A stretch of 64,000 nt of DNA from CAZLBC01 sp964557575 (GCA_964557575.1 CAZLBC010000010.1:1-64000); one strand, 5' to 3'. Positions 43,127-51,589 are shown, counted from the stretch's first letter. Numbers and translations: made by a program. Notes: generated by a model from the letters alone, not told the origin.

Positions 43127-43297
43127 CTAGACCTGCCTCTTCCGGTAGATGAGGTACCCCACAATCACCACGATCAGCAGGACAAAGGCGATCCACTGAA
43201 GCAATGTCCAGTTCCACGGAAGGAACGGCTTGATAACGCAGCCGCTCATGAAGGTGACCGAAAACAGCAGAAGAAGAGGAAGTAAAAAGCGTCTCAT
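43127..43297 (-). CDS. 56-aa lipoprotein with membrane helix
   Basis: A 56-codon frame with GGGAG 8 nt before the ATG at 43297. The N-terminus MRRFLLPLLLLFSVTFMSGC is a lipoprotein signal with lipobox FMSGC (Cys20). WIAFVLLIVVIVGYLIYRKRQV follows as a membrane helix ending in a basic stop-transfer tail. The clean ribosome site and signal argue it is real. Length and layout recall entericidin-like or holA-linked LptE-type small lipoproteins, but I recognise no family. It precedes holA by 92 nt. Confidence 0.7.
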   Translation of the reverse strand: MRRFLLPLLLLFSVTFMSGCVIKPFLPWNWTLLQWIAFVLLIVVIVGYLIYRKRQV

Positions 43298-43429
43298 AAA
43301 CCTGCTCCCTTACAGAAAGGTACGCGACCCGGTATCGATCGCACTCACTATGTGATTTTCTCGTAACAATCTCAACGCAAATCTCTTAACTTTATTGCCG
43401 GCACGTGTAAGCTACCGGCGATCCACCCA

Positions 43430-43503
43430 TAGCGGCGACTGGATTCGAACCAGTGACCTAGGGCTTATGAATCCCTCGCTCTAACCAACTGAGCTACGCC
43501 GCC
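43430..43503 (-). tRNA. tRNA-Met (anticodon CAT)
   Basis: 74 nt without an encoded CCA. The 7-bp acceptor stem (GGCGGCG with CGCCGCT), D arm GCTC-AGTTGGTTA-GAGC, anticodon loop TTCATAA (CAT at 43467-43469), and T arm with TTCGAAT are all present. The elongator-type sequence around the D arm and AGGTC variable loop favours elongator Met over initiator; a lysidine tRNA-Ile is less likely. Confidence 0.95.
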
Positions 43504-43739
43504 ACTTTTCTCAGCGGTTAGTTTCCCCTGAAATACAGAGAAAATCAAGACTTTTGACGCAATATTGAGAAAAACAACCCCCGCCGTGACAAAGTATGGG
43601 GAAAACGGCGCCCCTGTGTTATGATGCCCCGGAAATCGGCGCGATTTGAATCGAAAAGAGCCGCCGATGCGGGCTGACGCGGCGTGAGGCCGCTGCAGCC
43701 GTTCGAATACAGCGTATATTGCCAGGTCGTGGTCACAGT

Positions 43740-45146
43740 ATGTACATACTCGTATTGATTGCTTTTATTATTGTCTTCGCGGTTCCCCCGGCGATGAACG
43801 GGTATCTGCCTCCGGCGATGCTCATCCCGGCCGCGGTACTCTACGTGATGATCGTGCTGCTGCTCGGTGTGATTGACAGCCTGCTTTCGGTGAAAAAAAC
43901 GGCGGACGGTGAATCCAAGCCCGATCGCCGGGGCATGATAAGGATCGTGGTTAACCTGTGGATGATCACGGGTCACACGGGACTCGTCCTGCTCGGCCTG
44001 CGGGACGTGTTCAACGAGATCGGCGCGCTGACCGCGGTGCCGCTGGCGGGAGACCTGATGGCGATGATGCCCTTTTGCTGCGCTGTCGCCGCGTACTGGC
44101 TGACCGAATTTCCCGTCTACCTTCACGCCCGGGACCGGCTGAACAGCCAGCTCGTCTCGCGGGGGCTTCCCCCTGCTCCCGCCTGGGGCCTTGGCGAATA
44201 CCTGATCTTCAATGCCCGGCACCAGGTGCTCTTCATCGTCGTGCCGGTGTGCCTGATCACGGGCCTGTCGCAGACCGCGGAACTCTATCTCTGCCCGCTG
44301 GTGACGGAAGGGACGCCCCGGGAGACGGTCGCGATGTTGTCGTCCCTGGCGTCAGGGGGTGTGGTGTTCGTTATCGCGCCCCTCCTGATAGTACGCATAT
44401 GGAAGACCTCCCCGCTGCCCCGGGGACCGCTGCGAACGGAGCTGGAAGAGATGTGCCTGGCCACAGACGTTCGCTTTCTCGATATCCTCGTCTGGGAATC
44501 GAGCGGGGCGATGGCCAATGCCGGGGCGATGGGCATCATTCCGCAGGTGCGGTACCTGCTGGTCAGCGACGCGGTACTCCAACGGCTGGGGCCGCTGGAA
44601 ATTCAGGCCGTGTTCGCCCACGAACTCGGACACGTAAAGAACCATCACATTCTGTACCTGCTGCTCTTCGCGATCAGTTCGCTGCTGCTGTGCGCCGCCG
44701 GCGGGTACGCAGTCGCCGTGGCCCTCTATCCCCTGCTGGGTATCGATCTCTCGATCGAGGTGATGCTGCTGCTGATCATCACCGTCTGGTTCTACGGTTT
44801 CGGCCGCATTTCCCGTGCATTCGAAGCACAGTGCGATGCCTTCGGCGCATGGATGGCCGGGCGGGAGCCCGGCGATGACGGTGATCGCCGCCGTATCACG
44901 CCGGCGGGGGGCAGAACATTCGCCCGCGCGCTGCGCGACATCGTCGAACTCAACGGCATGGGGTTGCGCAGCCGCAACTGGCGGCACGGCCGGGCGGCGG
45001 ACCGCGTCCGGCGGGTCCTCGGCTGGGCCCGCGCGGGCACGTCAATGGAGGAAATCGACCGCGGCATCGCGCGGATAAAGGCGTGGTTGTGGATCGCGGC
45101 CGCCGCCGGCATCCTGCTGACCGTGCTGATGGAACTATCGGTGTAA
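43740..45146 (+). CDS. M48 family membrane metallopeptidase
   Basis: 468 aa from the ATG at 43740. There are about five membrane helices in the N-terminal half (first at residues 1-20), the zinc site FAHELGHVKNHH (His294, Glu295, His298), two further helices, and a distal EAQCDAFGAWMAG with the third zinc ligand Glu. This is the HtpX/Ste24-like M48 architecture, acting on membrane or misfolded proteins in the inner membrane. The N-terminal helical part is longer than in HtpX. Convergent with thiC. Confidence 0.85.
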   Translation: MYILVLIAFIIVFAVPPAMNGYLPPAMLIPAAVLYVMIVLLLGVIDSLLSVKKTADGESKPDRRGMIRIVVNLWMITGHTGLVLLGLRDVFNEIGALTAVPLAGDLMAMMPFCCAVAAYWLTEFPVYLHARDRLNSQLVSRGLPPAPAWGLGEYLIFNARHQVLFIVVPVCLITGLSQTAELYLCPLVTEGTPRETVAMLSSLASGGVVFVIAPLLIVRIWKTSPLPRGPLRTELEEMCLATDVRFLDILVWESSGAMANAGAMGIIPQVRYLLVSDAVLQRLGPLEIQAVFAHELGHVKNHHILYLLLFAISSLLLCAAGGYAVAVALYPLLGIDLSIEVMLLLIITVWFYGFGRISRAFEAQCDAFGAWMAGREPGDDGDRRRITPAGGRTFARALRDIVELNGMGLRSRNWRHGRAADRVRRVLGWARAGTSMEEIDRGIARIKAWLWIAAAAGILLTVLMELSV

Positions 45147-45168
45147 ACGAGCTGTCCGCCCGCGGGAA

Positions 45169-46497
45169 TTATTCGTCCGCGGTGTCCGGTACCCTTTTCC
45201 CGCTCAGTGCGGCACTGATACGCATGGCGCAAAATTCCCGCCCGCACATCGAGCAGTAATCGCTGCGGCCCTCCGCGGGCGGGGCGCCGGCGGCCTTCCT
45301 GATTTCCCGGGCCCGGTCGCCGTCAAAGGCGAGTTGAAACTGCCGCTCCCAGTCGAACGCCACCCGGGCGTCGGCTATCAGGTTGTCGGGCTCGGCGGCG
45401 CCCGGCATACCCCGGGCGACATCGGCGGCATGGGCAGCGATCTTGAATGCCACGCAGCCGGCCCGCACCTCCTCGGGGCCGGGCAGGGCGAGGTGCTCGG
45501 TCGGGGTGACGTAGCAGAGGAAACTGGCCCCGTGTACGGCCGCCGCCGTCGCGCCGATCGCCCCGGTAATGTGGTCGTACCCCGGGAAGGCATCAGTGAC
45601 GATGGGACCGAGGACGTAGAACGGCGCGCCGTGACAGATCTCCTCCTGTTTGCGCATGTTCATCGGTATCTGGTCGTACGGGATGTGTCCGGGCCCCTCG
45701 ACCATCACCTGGACCCCGGCATCCCGACAGCGGAGGACGAGTTCCCCGAGAACCGCGAGTTCGGCGAACTGGGCCTCGTCGGACGCATCGGCCAGGCATC
45801 CCGGGCGGAGACCGTCCCCCAGCGAAAAACAGACATCATACTCGGCCGCGATGGCACACAAGTCGTCGAATGCCTCGTACAGGGGGTTCTGCCGGTCGTG
45901 ATATTCCATCCACCGGGCCAGCAGCGCGCCGCCCCGCGAGACGATTCCCATCTTCCGCCGCGTGGCCAGGGGAACCGCGTCCCTGAGAATGCCGGCGTGA
46001 ATGGTGAAGAAATCGACTCCCTGCCGGGCCTGCCGCCGGCAGGTTTCCAGCATATCGTCGACCGTGAGTTCCTCGACGGGCGCATCGGCGGTCGCCGCGT
46101 ATATCGGCACCGTTCCGAACGGCACGGTCGCCCGGGAAATGAGGAACGCGCGGATCCTGTCCGTGTCCCCGCCGGTCGAGAGGTCCATGACCGCATCCGC
46201 GCCGTACCTGACGGCCCACCGCAACTTGATGAGTTCCTCCTCCTCGCAACTCTTGTCGGAGGAGACGCCGATGTTGGCGTTTATCTTCGTCGAGACCACC
46301 CGGCCGATACCGCGGGGCTCGAGGACGCCCTCGCTTTCCGCGCCGGGGGGATCAAGATGAATGCGGTTGGCGGGAATCACCAGGCGCCCCGCCGCAACCT
46401 CGTCCCGTATCCGTTCCGGATCGACGCCTTCGCGTTGAGCCACGAAGAGCATTTCAGGGGTAATAACGCCGTCAACGGCTTCCGTGTATTGTGTCAT
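45169..46497 (-). CDS. thiC: Phosphomethylpyrimidine synthase
   Basis: 442 aa. ATG preceded by GGAAAGGTG. Conserved blocks include KINANIGVSSD, GADAVMDLSTGGD, FSLGDGLRPG, MVEGPGHIPYDQI and the C-terminal CSMCGREFC (Cys415, 418, 423), which binds the [4Fe-4S] cluster of this unusual radical SAM enzyme. It converts 5-aminoimidazole ribotide to the thiamin pyrimidine. A TPP riboswitch with its own terminator lies upstream, so it is repressed by thiamin pyrophosphate. It stands alone without other thi genes. Confidence 0.97.
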   Translation of the reverse strand: MTQYTEAVDGVITPEMLFVAQREGVDPERIRDEVAAGRLVIPANRIHLDPPGAESEGVLEPRGIGRVVSTKINANIGVSSDKSCEEEELIKLRWAVRYGADAVMDLSTGGDTDRIRAFLISRATVPFGTVPIYAATADAPVEELTVDDMLETCRRQARQGVDFFTIHAGILRDAVPLATRRKMGIVSRGGALLARWMEYHDRQNPLYEAFDDLCAIAAEYDVCFSLGDGLRPGCLADASDEAQFAELAVLGELVLRCRDAGVQVMVEGPGHIPYDQIPMNMRKQEEICHGAPFYVLGPIVTDAFPGYDHITGAIGATAAAVHGASFLCYVTPTEHLALPGPEEVRAGCVAFKIAAHAADVARGMPGAAEPDNLIADARVAFDWERQFQLAFDGDRAREIRKAAGAPPAEGRSDYCSMCGREFCAMRISAALSGKRVPDTADE

Positions 46498-46523
46498 GGC
46501 AACACCTTTCCATCACCCGCCGG

Positions 46524-46554
46524 AAAAACAAAAACCGGTCGACGAAACGGCCGG
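46524..46554 (-). terminator. Riboswitch-controlled terminator ahead of thiC
   Basis: On the minus strand CCGGCCG and CGACCGG form a stem with one mismatch and loop TTTCGT, followed by TTTTTGTTTTT. It lies between the TPP aptamer and the thiC ribosome site, so ligand binding probably favours this hairpin. Confidence 0.8.
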
Positions 46555-46578
46555 CTCATAATGGAACGCGCGATTGTT

Positions 46579-46716
46579 CACCGTCCCTACGCGGGTCGCT
46601 CAAATAAGAACTCGCCGATCAGGTTCGAAGGGTTTCCTCCTGCGAGGATCTCAGCCGGGTAACGAGCCGGCAGGTCGATGCATGCCGGCACATCACGGCG
46701 GCTCCCCCGGCGAAGT
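46579..46716 (-). promoter_or_regulatory. TPP riboswitch (THI element)
   Basis: Minus-strand hallmarks in order: GGGGGAGCC (P2 region), GGCTGAGA (CTGAGA at 46654-46649), ACCCTTCGAACCTGATC (CTGATC at 46622-46617) and GCGTAGGGA (46591-46584). P3 carries an inserted helix with perfect arms GCCGGCA/TGCCGGC. Upstream, TATACT (46759-46754) and TTGACA (46752-46747) are candidate promoter elements. It controls thiC by attenuation. Confidence 0.93.
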
Positions 46717-46784
46717 GCTGTTATCGGTTCAGTTTGTTCTCGCCGCTGTCAATAGTATACCACGGGAACCGAAAAGGCAAGTAT

Positions 46785-46811
46785 CCCCCCCCCCCCCCGG
46801 GGGGGGGGGGG
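46785..46811. repeat. C14-G13 homopolymer palindrome
   Basis: Fourteen C followed directly by thirteen G. It lies 5 nt beyond the stop of the minus-strand UVR-motif gene and upstream of the thiC leader. It could form a perfect GC hairpin in RNA, or it may be a sequencing or joining artefact. Confidence 0.9.
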
Positions 46812-46816
46812 AGCCG

Positions 46817-47581
46817 TCATCGCCGTCCCGGTCCGCCCGGCGACCGGTTGAGCTTGTCGCGAAGATATGCCGCGTCCTCGTAGCGTTCCTCATTTACCGC
46901 ATTTTTCAGTTGCCGTTTCAATCGCTGGCGGGGATCGAGGGGAATCATTTCGCGAACCTCGCTGCACATGGTTTTCAGTATCTCCAGATCCCGGGAGGAC
47001 TCGATCTCGCTGTCGCTGTCGCGCTCTCTGAAAAGATTTCCGATCTGTTCTATTGTCTGATTCAATACCGCCACCGCGTGGGAGAGGTCGTCTTTCTTTA
47101 TGTCCATTTTTGCCCTGGCGCTGGCGTACATTCTCAAGACGTAGGGCCGGTACCCTTCGCAGGAACGACGGTCATCTTCCTCGGCGCCGTGGGCATGCAG
47201 GAAATCGAACAGCCGCAGGTTCCGGTGGGTATCCCTGCAGGTCACGTCAAAGTCGCCGAGCAGAAAGGCCGCGAGGTACCGGTGATAGTACATGGCCCCC
47301 TCGGCCCTGAGATCGCGGCACGCTTCGGGCGTGAGGGAAAATACCTCGTCGGCGCCGTGTTCCGCGCGGTGCTTCTCCAGGCGGTTCTCGAAATGCGCGA
47401 AGAGGCTTTCGCAGCCCTCAGGCCGCATGCCGTCGGGCCGTCCCGTCAGTTCCATCTGCAGGAGACCGAGGTCGAGGCGCATCTGGTATTTTTCCCTGCC
47501 GTCCGCCCCCCGTATACGACGGACATTCACTTCCCCCGGTTTATACGGCCACCCGTCGAGTATATCACCTATATCAAGCAT
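46817..47581 (-). CDS. UvrB/UvrC-motif protein
   Basis: 254 aa. CGGAG precedes the ATG. Opening MLDIGDILDGWPYKPGEVNVRRI and the C-terminal UVR motif RLKRQLKNAVNEERYEDAAYLRDKLN (in two halves, about 222-247) identify a protein family seen in Planctomycetota and related phyla and often annotated 'UvrB/UvrC motif-containing'. The UVR motif mediates helical-hairpin contacts in UvrB/UvrC and in McsA-like proteins. No nuclease domain is present and the role is not established. It lies 30 nt after the lipoprotein gene and is likely cotranscribed. Confidence 0.8.
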   Translation of the reverse strand: MLDIGDILDGWPYKPGEVNVRRIRGADGREKYQMRLDLGLLQMELTGRPDGMRPEGCESLFAHFENRLEKHRAEHGADEVFSLTPEACRDLRAEGAMYYHRYLAAFLLGDFDVTCRDTHRNLRLFDFLHAHGAEEDDRRSCEGYRPYVLRMYASARAKMDIKKDDLSHAVAVLNQTIEQIGNLFRERDSDSEIESSRDLEILKTMCSEVREMIPLDPRQRLKRQLKNAVNEERYEDAAYLRDKLNRSPGGPGRR

Positions 47582-47611
47582 CGCTCCGCCGGCTGAGACA
47601 GCACAACAGGT

Positions 47612-48385
47612 TTACTTGTAGGTATCGAAGAACTGCACGTTCGATATTTCGCCCGTTAACACCTTCTCCTCGCCGACCAGCACGTGCCTGCCGATATGCA
47701 CGATTTCCACCACGCCCGGAACCATCAGTCCCGCGGACTCAAGACCGTAGGTATATTCCGTGACCAGGCCCTCTTCGCCCGGATTGTCGGCGCCGCTGGT
47801 CGCGAATCGCAGAAGCGCGGTGTCGGGCTTGAAATAATAGCCGCCCTCGTGAACGGCAACCCTGAGGTATTCGTTGCCGAGGATATTTCTCCGCCCCTTC
47901 ATTGCGGACTCCCCGTAGGTCAGGATCCGCCACGGACCGGTGAATTTCAGCACGTACAGGTAGAGGGCCCGCCCGAGTTCCTGCTGGAGTTCGGGGTTCT
48001 CAAAGTACCGCGGGGCATGGTCCCTCCCGTTGCGGTCGAGGTCGATGCGCAGCTCCCGGGAGGAAAGCGACCGGGCTATCACCCTGCCGGGCACCATACC
48101 GGGCTCAAAAAGCATCTTGACAAAAAACTTGTCGACATAGGGATGTCCCCACTTCCCGTGTATTTCGAGGACCAGGTTTCCCTCGATGCGCTTCACGGCC
48201 TTCCACTGTTCCACGCCGCCGAGTGCCGCTATCGACCGTTTCACGATGCGGGGCGCGGCAGCCAGCCGTGCTGATGGAAACGAAGATCCTCCCCGGTACC
48301 CCTCGCCGCCGTATTCCACGTCCGGCGAACCGCATCCCGCCAACAGAAGGGCCAGCACCCCCGGTAAAGACCATCGCTGAATCAT
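47612..48385 (-). CDS. Unknown lipoprotein
   Basis: 257 aa from the ATG at 48385, placed 6 nt after AAGGAG; the ATG at 48391 directly abuts that site. The signal ends in LLLAGC (Cys18). The mature part starts with a Gly-rich stretch, then IVKRSIAALGGVEQWKAVKRIEGNLVLEIHG, reminiscent of LolA/outer-membrane lipoprotein-sorting-like domains (ALGG-x-x-x-W). It therefore may be a LolA-fold lipoprotein, though this is only a weak recognition. Upstream of the UVR-motif gene in the same direction. Confidence 0.65.
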   Translation of the reverse strand: MIQRWSLPGVLALLLAGCGSPDVEYGGEGYRGGSSFPSARLAAAPRIVKRSIAALGGVEQWKAVKRIEGNLVLEIHGKWGHPYVDKFFVKMLFEPGMVPGRVIARSLSSRELRIDLDRNGRDHAPRYFENPELQQELGRALYLYVLKFTGPWRILTYGESAMKGRRNILGNEYLRVAVHEGGYYFKPDTALLRFATSGADNPGEEGLVTEYTYGLESAGLMVPGVVEIVHIGRHVLVGEEKVLTGEISNVQFFDTYK

Positions 48386-48563
48386 TTCCATCTCCTTGCA
48401 AAGAGAGAACGGTCGACACGATTTTAAATCACGTAGTGATAATAAATAACTTATTTTATTTCTTCGGACATTACAACCGTAATTGTGCAGTCGGTCTCCG
48501 CGGCAACTTTCCACCGCGCTGCAATTGACATTCAGCCGGGAAGGACAAATACTGTTGCCACCG

Positions 48564-49268
48564 ATGGAAGAGATCGCGTGCGATAACTGCGGCAGGCAAT
48601 TCGCCGCCGATGCCCCTCTCTGCATCTATTGCGGAGCGGCGAATCCCCGCCATCGCAGCGTCCCCTGGTATCACCTCCACCGCCGCCTGTACAACTGGAC
48701 GCTCAACTGGGCGAATCGCCCCTCGTCGTCGATCGCCCTGTTCGTGCTGGCATTCGCGGAAAGCAGTTTCTTCCCCGTCCCCCCGGACGTGCTTTTGATG
48801 CCGCTGGTCCTCGGACAGCGGAAAAAGTGGTTTCGGTTCGCGGCGCTGTGCAGCGCGGCGAGCGTACTCGGCGGCGCGGCGGGGTACTGTATCGGGGCGT
48901 GGGCCTGGACCGGGATTGAAACCTGCATGTACGACTGGTTTTCCTGGGCCGGCTTCAGCCGTGAAAAGTACCTCGCGGTCGCCGCGGCCTACGAACAGTG
49001 GAACTTCTGGGTCGTCTTCACCGCCGGGTTCACCCCCCTGCCGTTCAAGCTGATCACCATAACGGCCGGCGTCTTCGGCATCAACTTCGCCGTGTTCCTG
49101 GCGGCATCCGTCATAAGCCGATCGGCGCGGTTTTTCCTGGTCGCCGTGCTGATGCACCGGTTCGGCCCGAAAATCCGGCCCTTTGTCGACAAGTATTTCA
49201 ACTGGCTTTCCCTGCTCTTTGTCCTGTTGCTGGTCGGCGGTTTTATCGCGGCCCACTATCTATCGTAG
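48564..49268 (+). CDS. Zinc-ribbon plus VTT (DedA/YqaA-like) membrane protein
   Basis: 234 aa from the ATG at 48564. The N-terminus carries CDNCGRQF and CIYCG (a zinc ribbon, residues 6-24), followed by an amphipathic stretch. The VTT (SNARE-associated) domain includes FVLAFAESSFFPVPPDVLLMPLVLG and AGFTPLPFKLITITAGVFG, the two re-entrant Pro-rich signatures of YqaA proteins. The family is linked to lipid scrambling and membrane homeostasis. Fusion with a zinc ribbon is unusual. The start is uncertain because the ribosome site is weak. Confidence 0.82.
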   Translation: MEEIACDNCGRQFAADAPLCIYCGAANPRHRSVPWYHLHRRLYNWTLNWANRPSSSIALFVLAFAESSFFPVPPDVLLMPLVLGQRKKWFRFAALCSAASVLGGAAGYCIGAWAWTGIETCMYDWFSWAGFSREKYLAVAAAYEQWNFWVVFTAGFTPLPFKLITITAGVFGINFAVFLAASVISRSARFFLVAVLMHRFGPKIRPFVDKYFNWLSLLFVLLLVGGFIAAHYLS

Positions 49269-49404
49269 GAGTCCCCGCAATGCCCATTGCCGACGAAGAC
49301 AGGAACATACTGGAACGCGGAGGAATCCCCGGCCAACTGCTGCAGCCGCAAGGCGGTCCTGCCCCCCGGCGCCCGGCAAAAACCGGACGCGGCCGTTTAC
49401 TTGT

Positions 49405-49914
49405 TCACCACGGAGAAATGCGGGGGGTAACCGGGGCCTGCCGCCGCGCCCGGAAGAACGCCGTGAGCATGCCGCCGCACTCCTCCGCCATGACGCCGGC
49501 AACAATGTCCGGTGTGTGGTTCAGCCGCGTATCCCGGCAAATGTTGTACAGCGTATCGACCGCCCCGGCCTTGGGATCGGCCGCCCCGTAAATCAGCCGG
49601 TCGATACGGGCCAGGACGATCGCCCCCGCGCACATGCAGCAGGGTTCGAGGGTCACCGCCATCGCGCATCCCTCCAGTCGCCAGTCTCCGACTACCGCGG
49701 CCGCCTGTCGAATCGCGAGGATCTCGGCATGGGCCGTGGGATCACCGTCCAGCAACCGCCGGTTGTGGGCGGCGGCGATGATCTCGCCGCCGCGGGCCAC
49801 CACGCAGCCGACCGGCACCGCGCCGCGCGCTTCGGCAAGCCGGGCCTGCCGGAGCGCGGCCGCCATGAGGGTCGTTTCGTCGTTGAAATCGGCACTGTGC
49901 GTCTCTGTCGGCAC
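49405..49914 (-). CDS. tadA: tRNA adenosine(34) deaminase
   Basis: 169 aa from a GTG at 49914, selected because TadA normally begins just before MxxALxxAR. His62-Ala-Glu64 (HAE) and PCCMC (Cys92, Cys95) are the zinc and catalytic residues; DPTAHAEILAIRQA and RIDRLIYGAADPKAGA are typical. It converts A34 to inosine in tRNA-Arg(ACG). Divergent from the plus-strand unknown gene that starts at 50175. Confidence 0.93.
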   Translation of the reverse strand: MPTETHSADFNDETTLMAAALRQARLAEARGAVPVGCVVARGGEIIAAAHNRRLLDGDPTAHAEILAIRQAAAVVGDWRLEGCAMAVTLEPCCMCAGAIVLARIDRLIYGAADPKAGAVDTLYNICRDTRLNHTPDIVAGVMAEECGGMLTAFFRARRQAPVTPRISPW

Positions 49915-50174
49915 GATACGGATACTATACCACCCGCGGGCACCGTCGCGATGCGTAAAATTACGGTTAAAATCCGGCCGAACGGCATCTGCCGGGGTTG
50001 ACAGAACCGGGTTTTGGTTTATATATACCGCTCGCAATGCCGCGCCGGTAGCGGCACCGGTAGATTTTCCCTCCGCTGGATATATACGCATCATCCGAAA
50101 ACTGGGACGAGGGGAACAAAAAGGACTGTTCCGCGTCAAAGAAACGACACGGAAACCCCAACGGGAAGAAACCA

Positions 50175-50744
50175 ATGAATCAGAGAGAACCGGACATGAC
50201 GGATCGCCGAGAACACGGACAGCACGAAGATGACACCGATACGCGCGGCAGGTATGTCAGGATTCGACTGCCGCAGAGTCGGGATGAGATCAACGAGATT
50301 CGGATTATCGAGGACTTCAACCGCCGCTACGCGCAGATGTCCCCGAAACAGAAAAACTCCCCGGCGGTCAGGCTCGAACTCAACAACCTCCGGCAGATCT
50401 ACGAAAACCGGCGCGCGGTGAACCGGCAAAAGGTCCTCGACGCCAAGCGGAATCTCGCCGTGCGGGGTTTCATCGGCCTGACCGAGGAAGAGTGGCAACA
50501 CCAGTCGGCCGGCACCGGCCTCCCGGACAGCGGCGACCTGCCCCCCCTCGACCGGTGCGACACGTCGGCCTGGACCAGGCCCCACAGCAGCGGACCGTCG
50601 GCCACGAGCATCTTCCGGAAAGCGCGGCTAAAGAGGAGCCGGCGCAGGAAAAAGGGGAATCCCGGCGCCGTGATCGGCATCATAGCGGCCATTGTCTTTG
50701 CAGCGATATTCGGCCTGTTCCTGATTCAGTACTCGGGCATGTAA
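50175..50744 (+). CDS. Unknown protein with C-terminal membrane anchor
   Basis: 189 aa. GGGAAG precedes the ATG. The first 110 residues are highly charged and probably helical (IRIIEDFNRRYAQMSPKQKN and NLRQIYENRRAVNRQKVLDAKRNL). The last 30 form a membrane helix (VIGIIAAIVFAAIFGLFLIQ) preceded by KRSRRRKKG. This is a tail-anchored layout with the N-terminus in the cytoplasm. I do not recognise a family. Confidence 0.6.
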   Translation: MNQREPDMTDRREHGQHEDDTDTRGRYVRIRLPQSRDEINEIRIIEDFNRRYAQMSPKQKNSPAVRLELNNLRQIYENRRAVNRQKVLDAKRNLAVRGFIGLTEEEWQHQSAGTGLPDSGDLPPLDRCDTSAWTRPHSSGPSATSIFRKARLKRSRRRKKGNPGAVIGIIAAIVFAAIFGLFLIQYSGM

Positions 50745-50793
50745 CCGGGAAGCACACCTCGGCTGTCACAATATTTCTTGTGTTATTTCATAA

Positions 50794-50823
50794 TGTAGCC
50801 ATAATGATACTATAATGGTTACA
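50794..50823. promoter_or_regulatory. Promoter and operator of the toxin-antitoxin pair
   Basis: TGTAGCCAT (50794-50802) and ATGGTTACA (50815-50823) form an inverted repeat with one mismatch, overlapping a -10 TATAAT (50811-50816). This is the expected layout for autorepression by the antitoxin. Confidence 0.55.
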
Positions 50824-50844
50824 TTTCAGCGGAGTCATATAACC

Positions 50845-51132
50845 ATGCCCAATCTTACCCTGCGGAATATACCGGATACGGTCATGGTGCGTATCCGCGA
50901 GATGGCAGCCGCCGACAGGCGGAGTGTCAACAGCGAAATACTGGTGCTCCTGGAACGGATTCTCGCCTGCGAACCGGCGGGAGCCGATACCGGCGGGAGG
51001 ATGCCGGCGGCGAACGCCCAGGTGAAGCTGTGGAAAAAATTATCCGGGTGCTGGAAAGACAGCCGGCCGGGCGGTGAAATCGCCGAGGACATCCGCACAC
51101 ACCGGACGAGCGGACGCGAGGTTGACTGGTGA
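50845..51132 (+). CDS. FitA/VapB-type ribbon-helix-helix antitoxin
   Basis: 95 aa from the ATG at 50845 (GGAG 10 nt upstream). MPNLTLRNIPDTVMVRIREMAA...RRSVNSEILVLLERIL is an Arc-type ribbon-helix-helix DNA-binding domain of the FitA kind. A C-terminal arm of about 45 residues should bind and neutralise the toxin. Its TGA overlaps the toxin's GTG start, so the two are translationally coupled. It is likely to repress its own promoter through the inverted repeat upstream. Confidence 0.85.
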   Translation: MPNLTLRNIPDTVMVRIREMAAADRRSVNSEILVLLERILACEPAGADTGGRMPAANAQVKLWKKLSGCWKDSRPGGEIAEDIRTHRTSGREVDW

Positions 51133-51527
51133 TACTCCTGGATACTGATGTCTGTATCGAACTCCTGCGGGGAAATCAAACCGTGCTGGAAAGCAGCCGT
51201 GACTGTGCCGAGATCGGCGCCGTTGCCGCAATGACCGTTGCCGAACTCTTCTACGGCGCACAAAAATCAGAGAACCCCCGTAATAACCGCGACGCCGTAG
51301 AACAATTTATCCTGACCGTCCCGGTCATCCACACGGACCTGTCTATCTGCCGTCGATTCGGCACCCTGAAATCCGCTCTTGAAAAAAAGGGCACCCCGTT
51401 GCCCGACGCAGATGTCCTGATAGCCGCCACCGCCCTCTCCGCCGGCGGATACCTGGCGACCGGAAAAACGGATCATTTCCGGCTCTTTCCGGAACTTCGC
51501 CCGGAGAACTGGATCCGGCCGGAGTAA
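51129..51527 (+). CDS. PIN-domain ribonuclease toxin (VapC/FitB type)
   Basis: 132 aa from a GTG overlapping the antitoxin stop. The acidic PIN residues are all present: Asp5 (LLDTDV), Glu39 (TVAELFYGA), Asp95 (DADVLIAATAL) and Asp115 (TGKTDHF). Such toxins cleave tRNA or rRNA when the antitoxin is degraded. The site is complete, so the toxin should be active. It borders the accessory region of repeats and gene remnants to its right. Confidence 0.9.
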   Translation: MILLDTDVCIELLRGNQTVLESSRDCAEIGAVAAMTVAELFYGAQKSENPRNNRDAVEQFILTVPVIHTDLSICRRFGTLKSALEKKGTPLPDADVLIAATALSAGGYLATGKTDHFRLFPELRPENWIRPE

Positions 51528-51589
51528 CCAGTGCCCCGGCGACCGGAAAACCGAATATTTTCGCGGCTTTCCGCCCCGCGTCTCTGGTA

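Noticed and set aside
43545..44222. 225-codon minus-strand frame overlapping the M48 gene
   Set aside because: Antisense to the membrane helices of the peptidase; His/Arg/Gln-rich product typical of a shadow frame.
49280..49430. Plus-strand frame after the VTT gene starting MPIADEDRNILERGG
   Set aside because: No ribosome site; it runs into the antisense strand of tadA and shows no motif.
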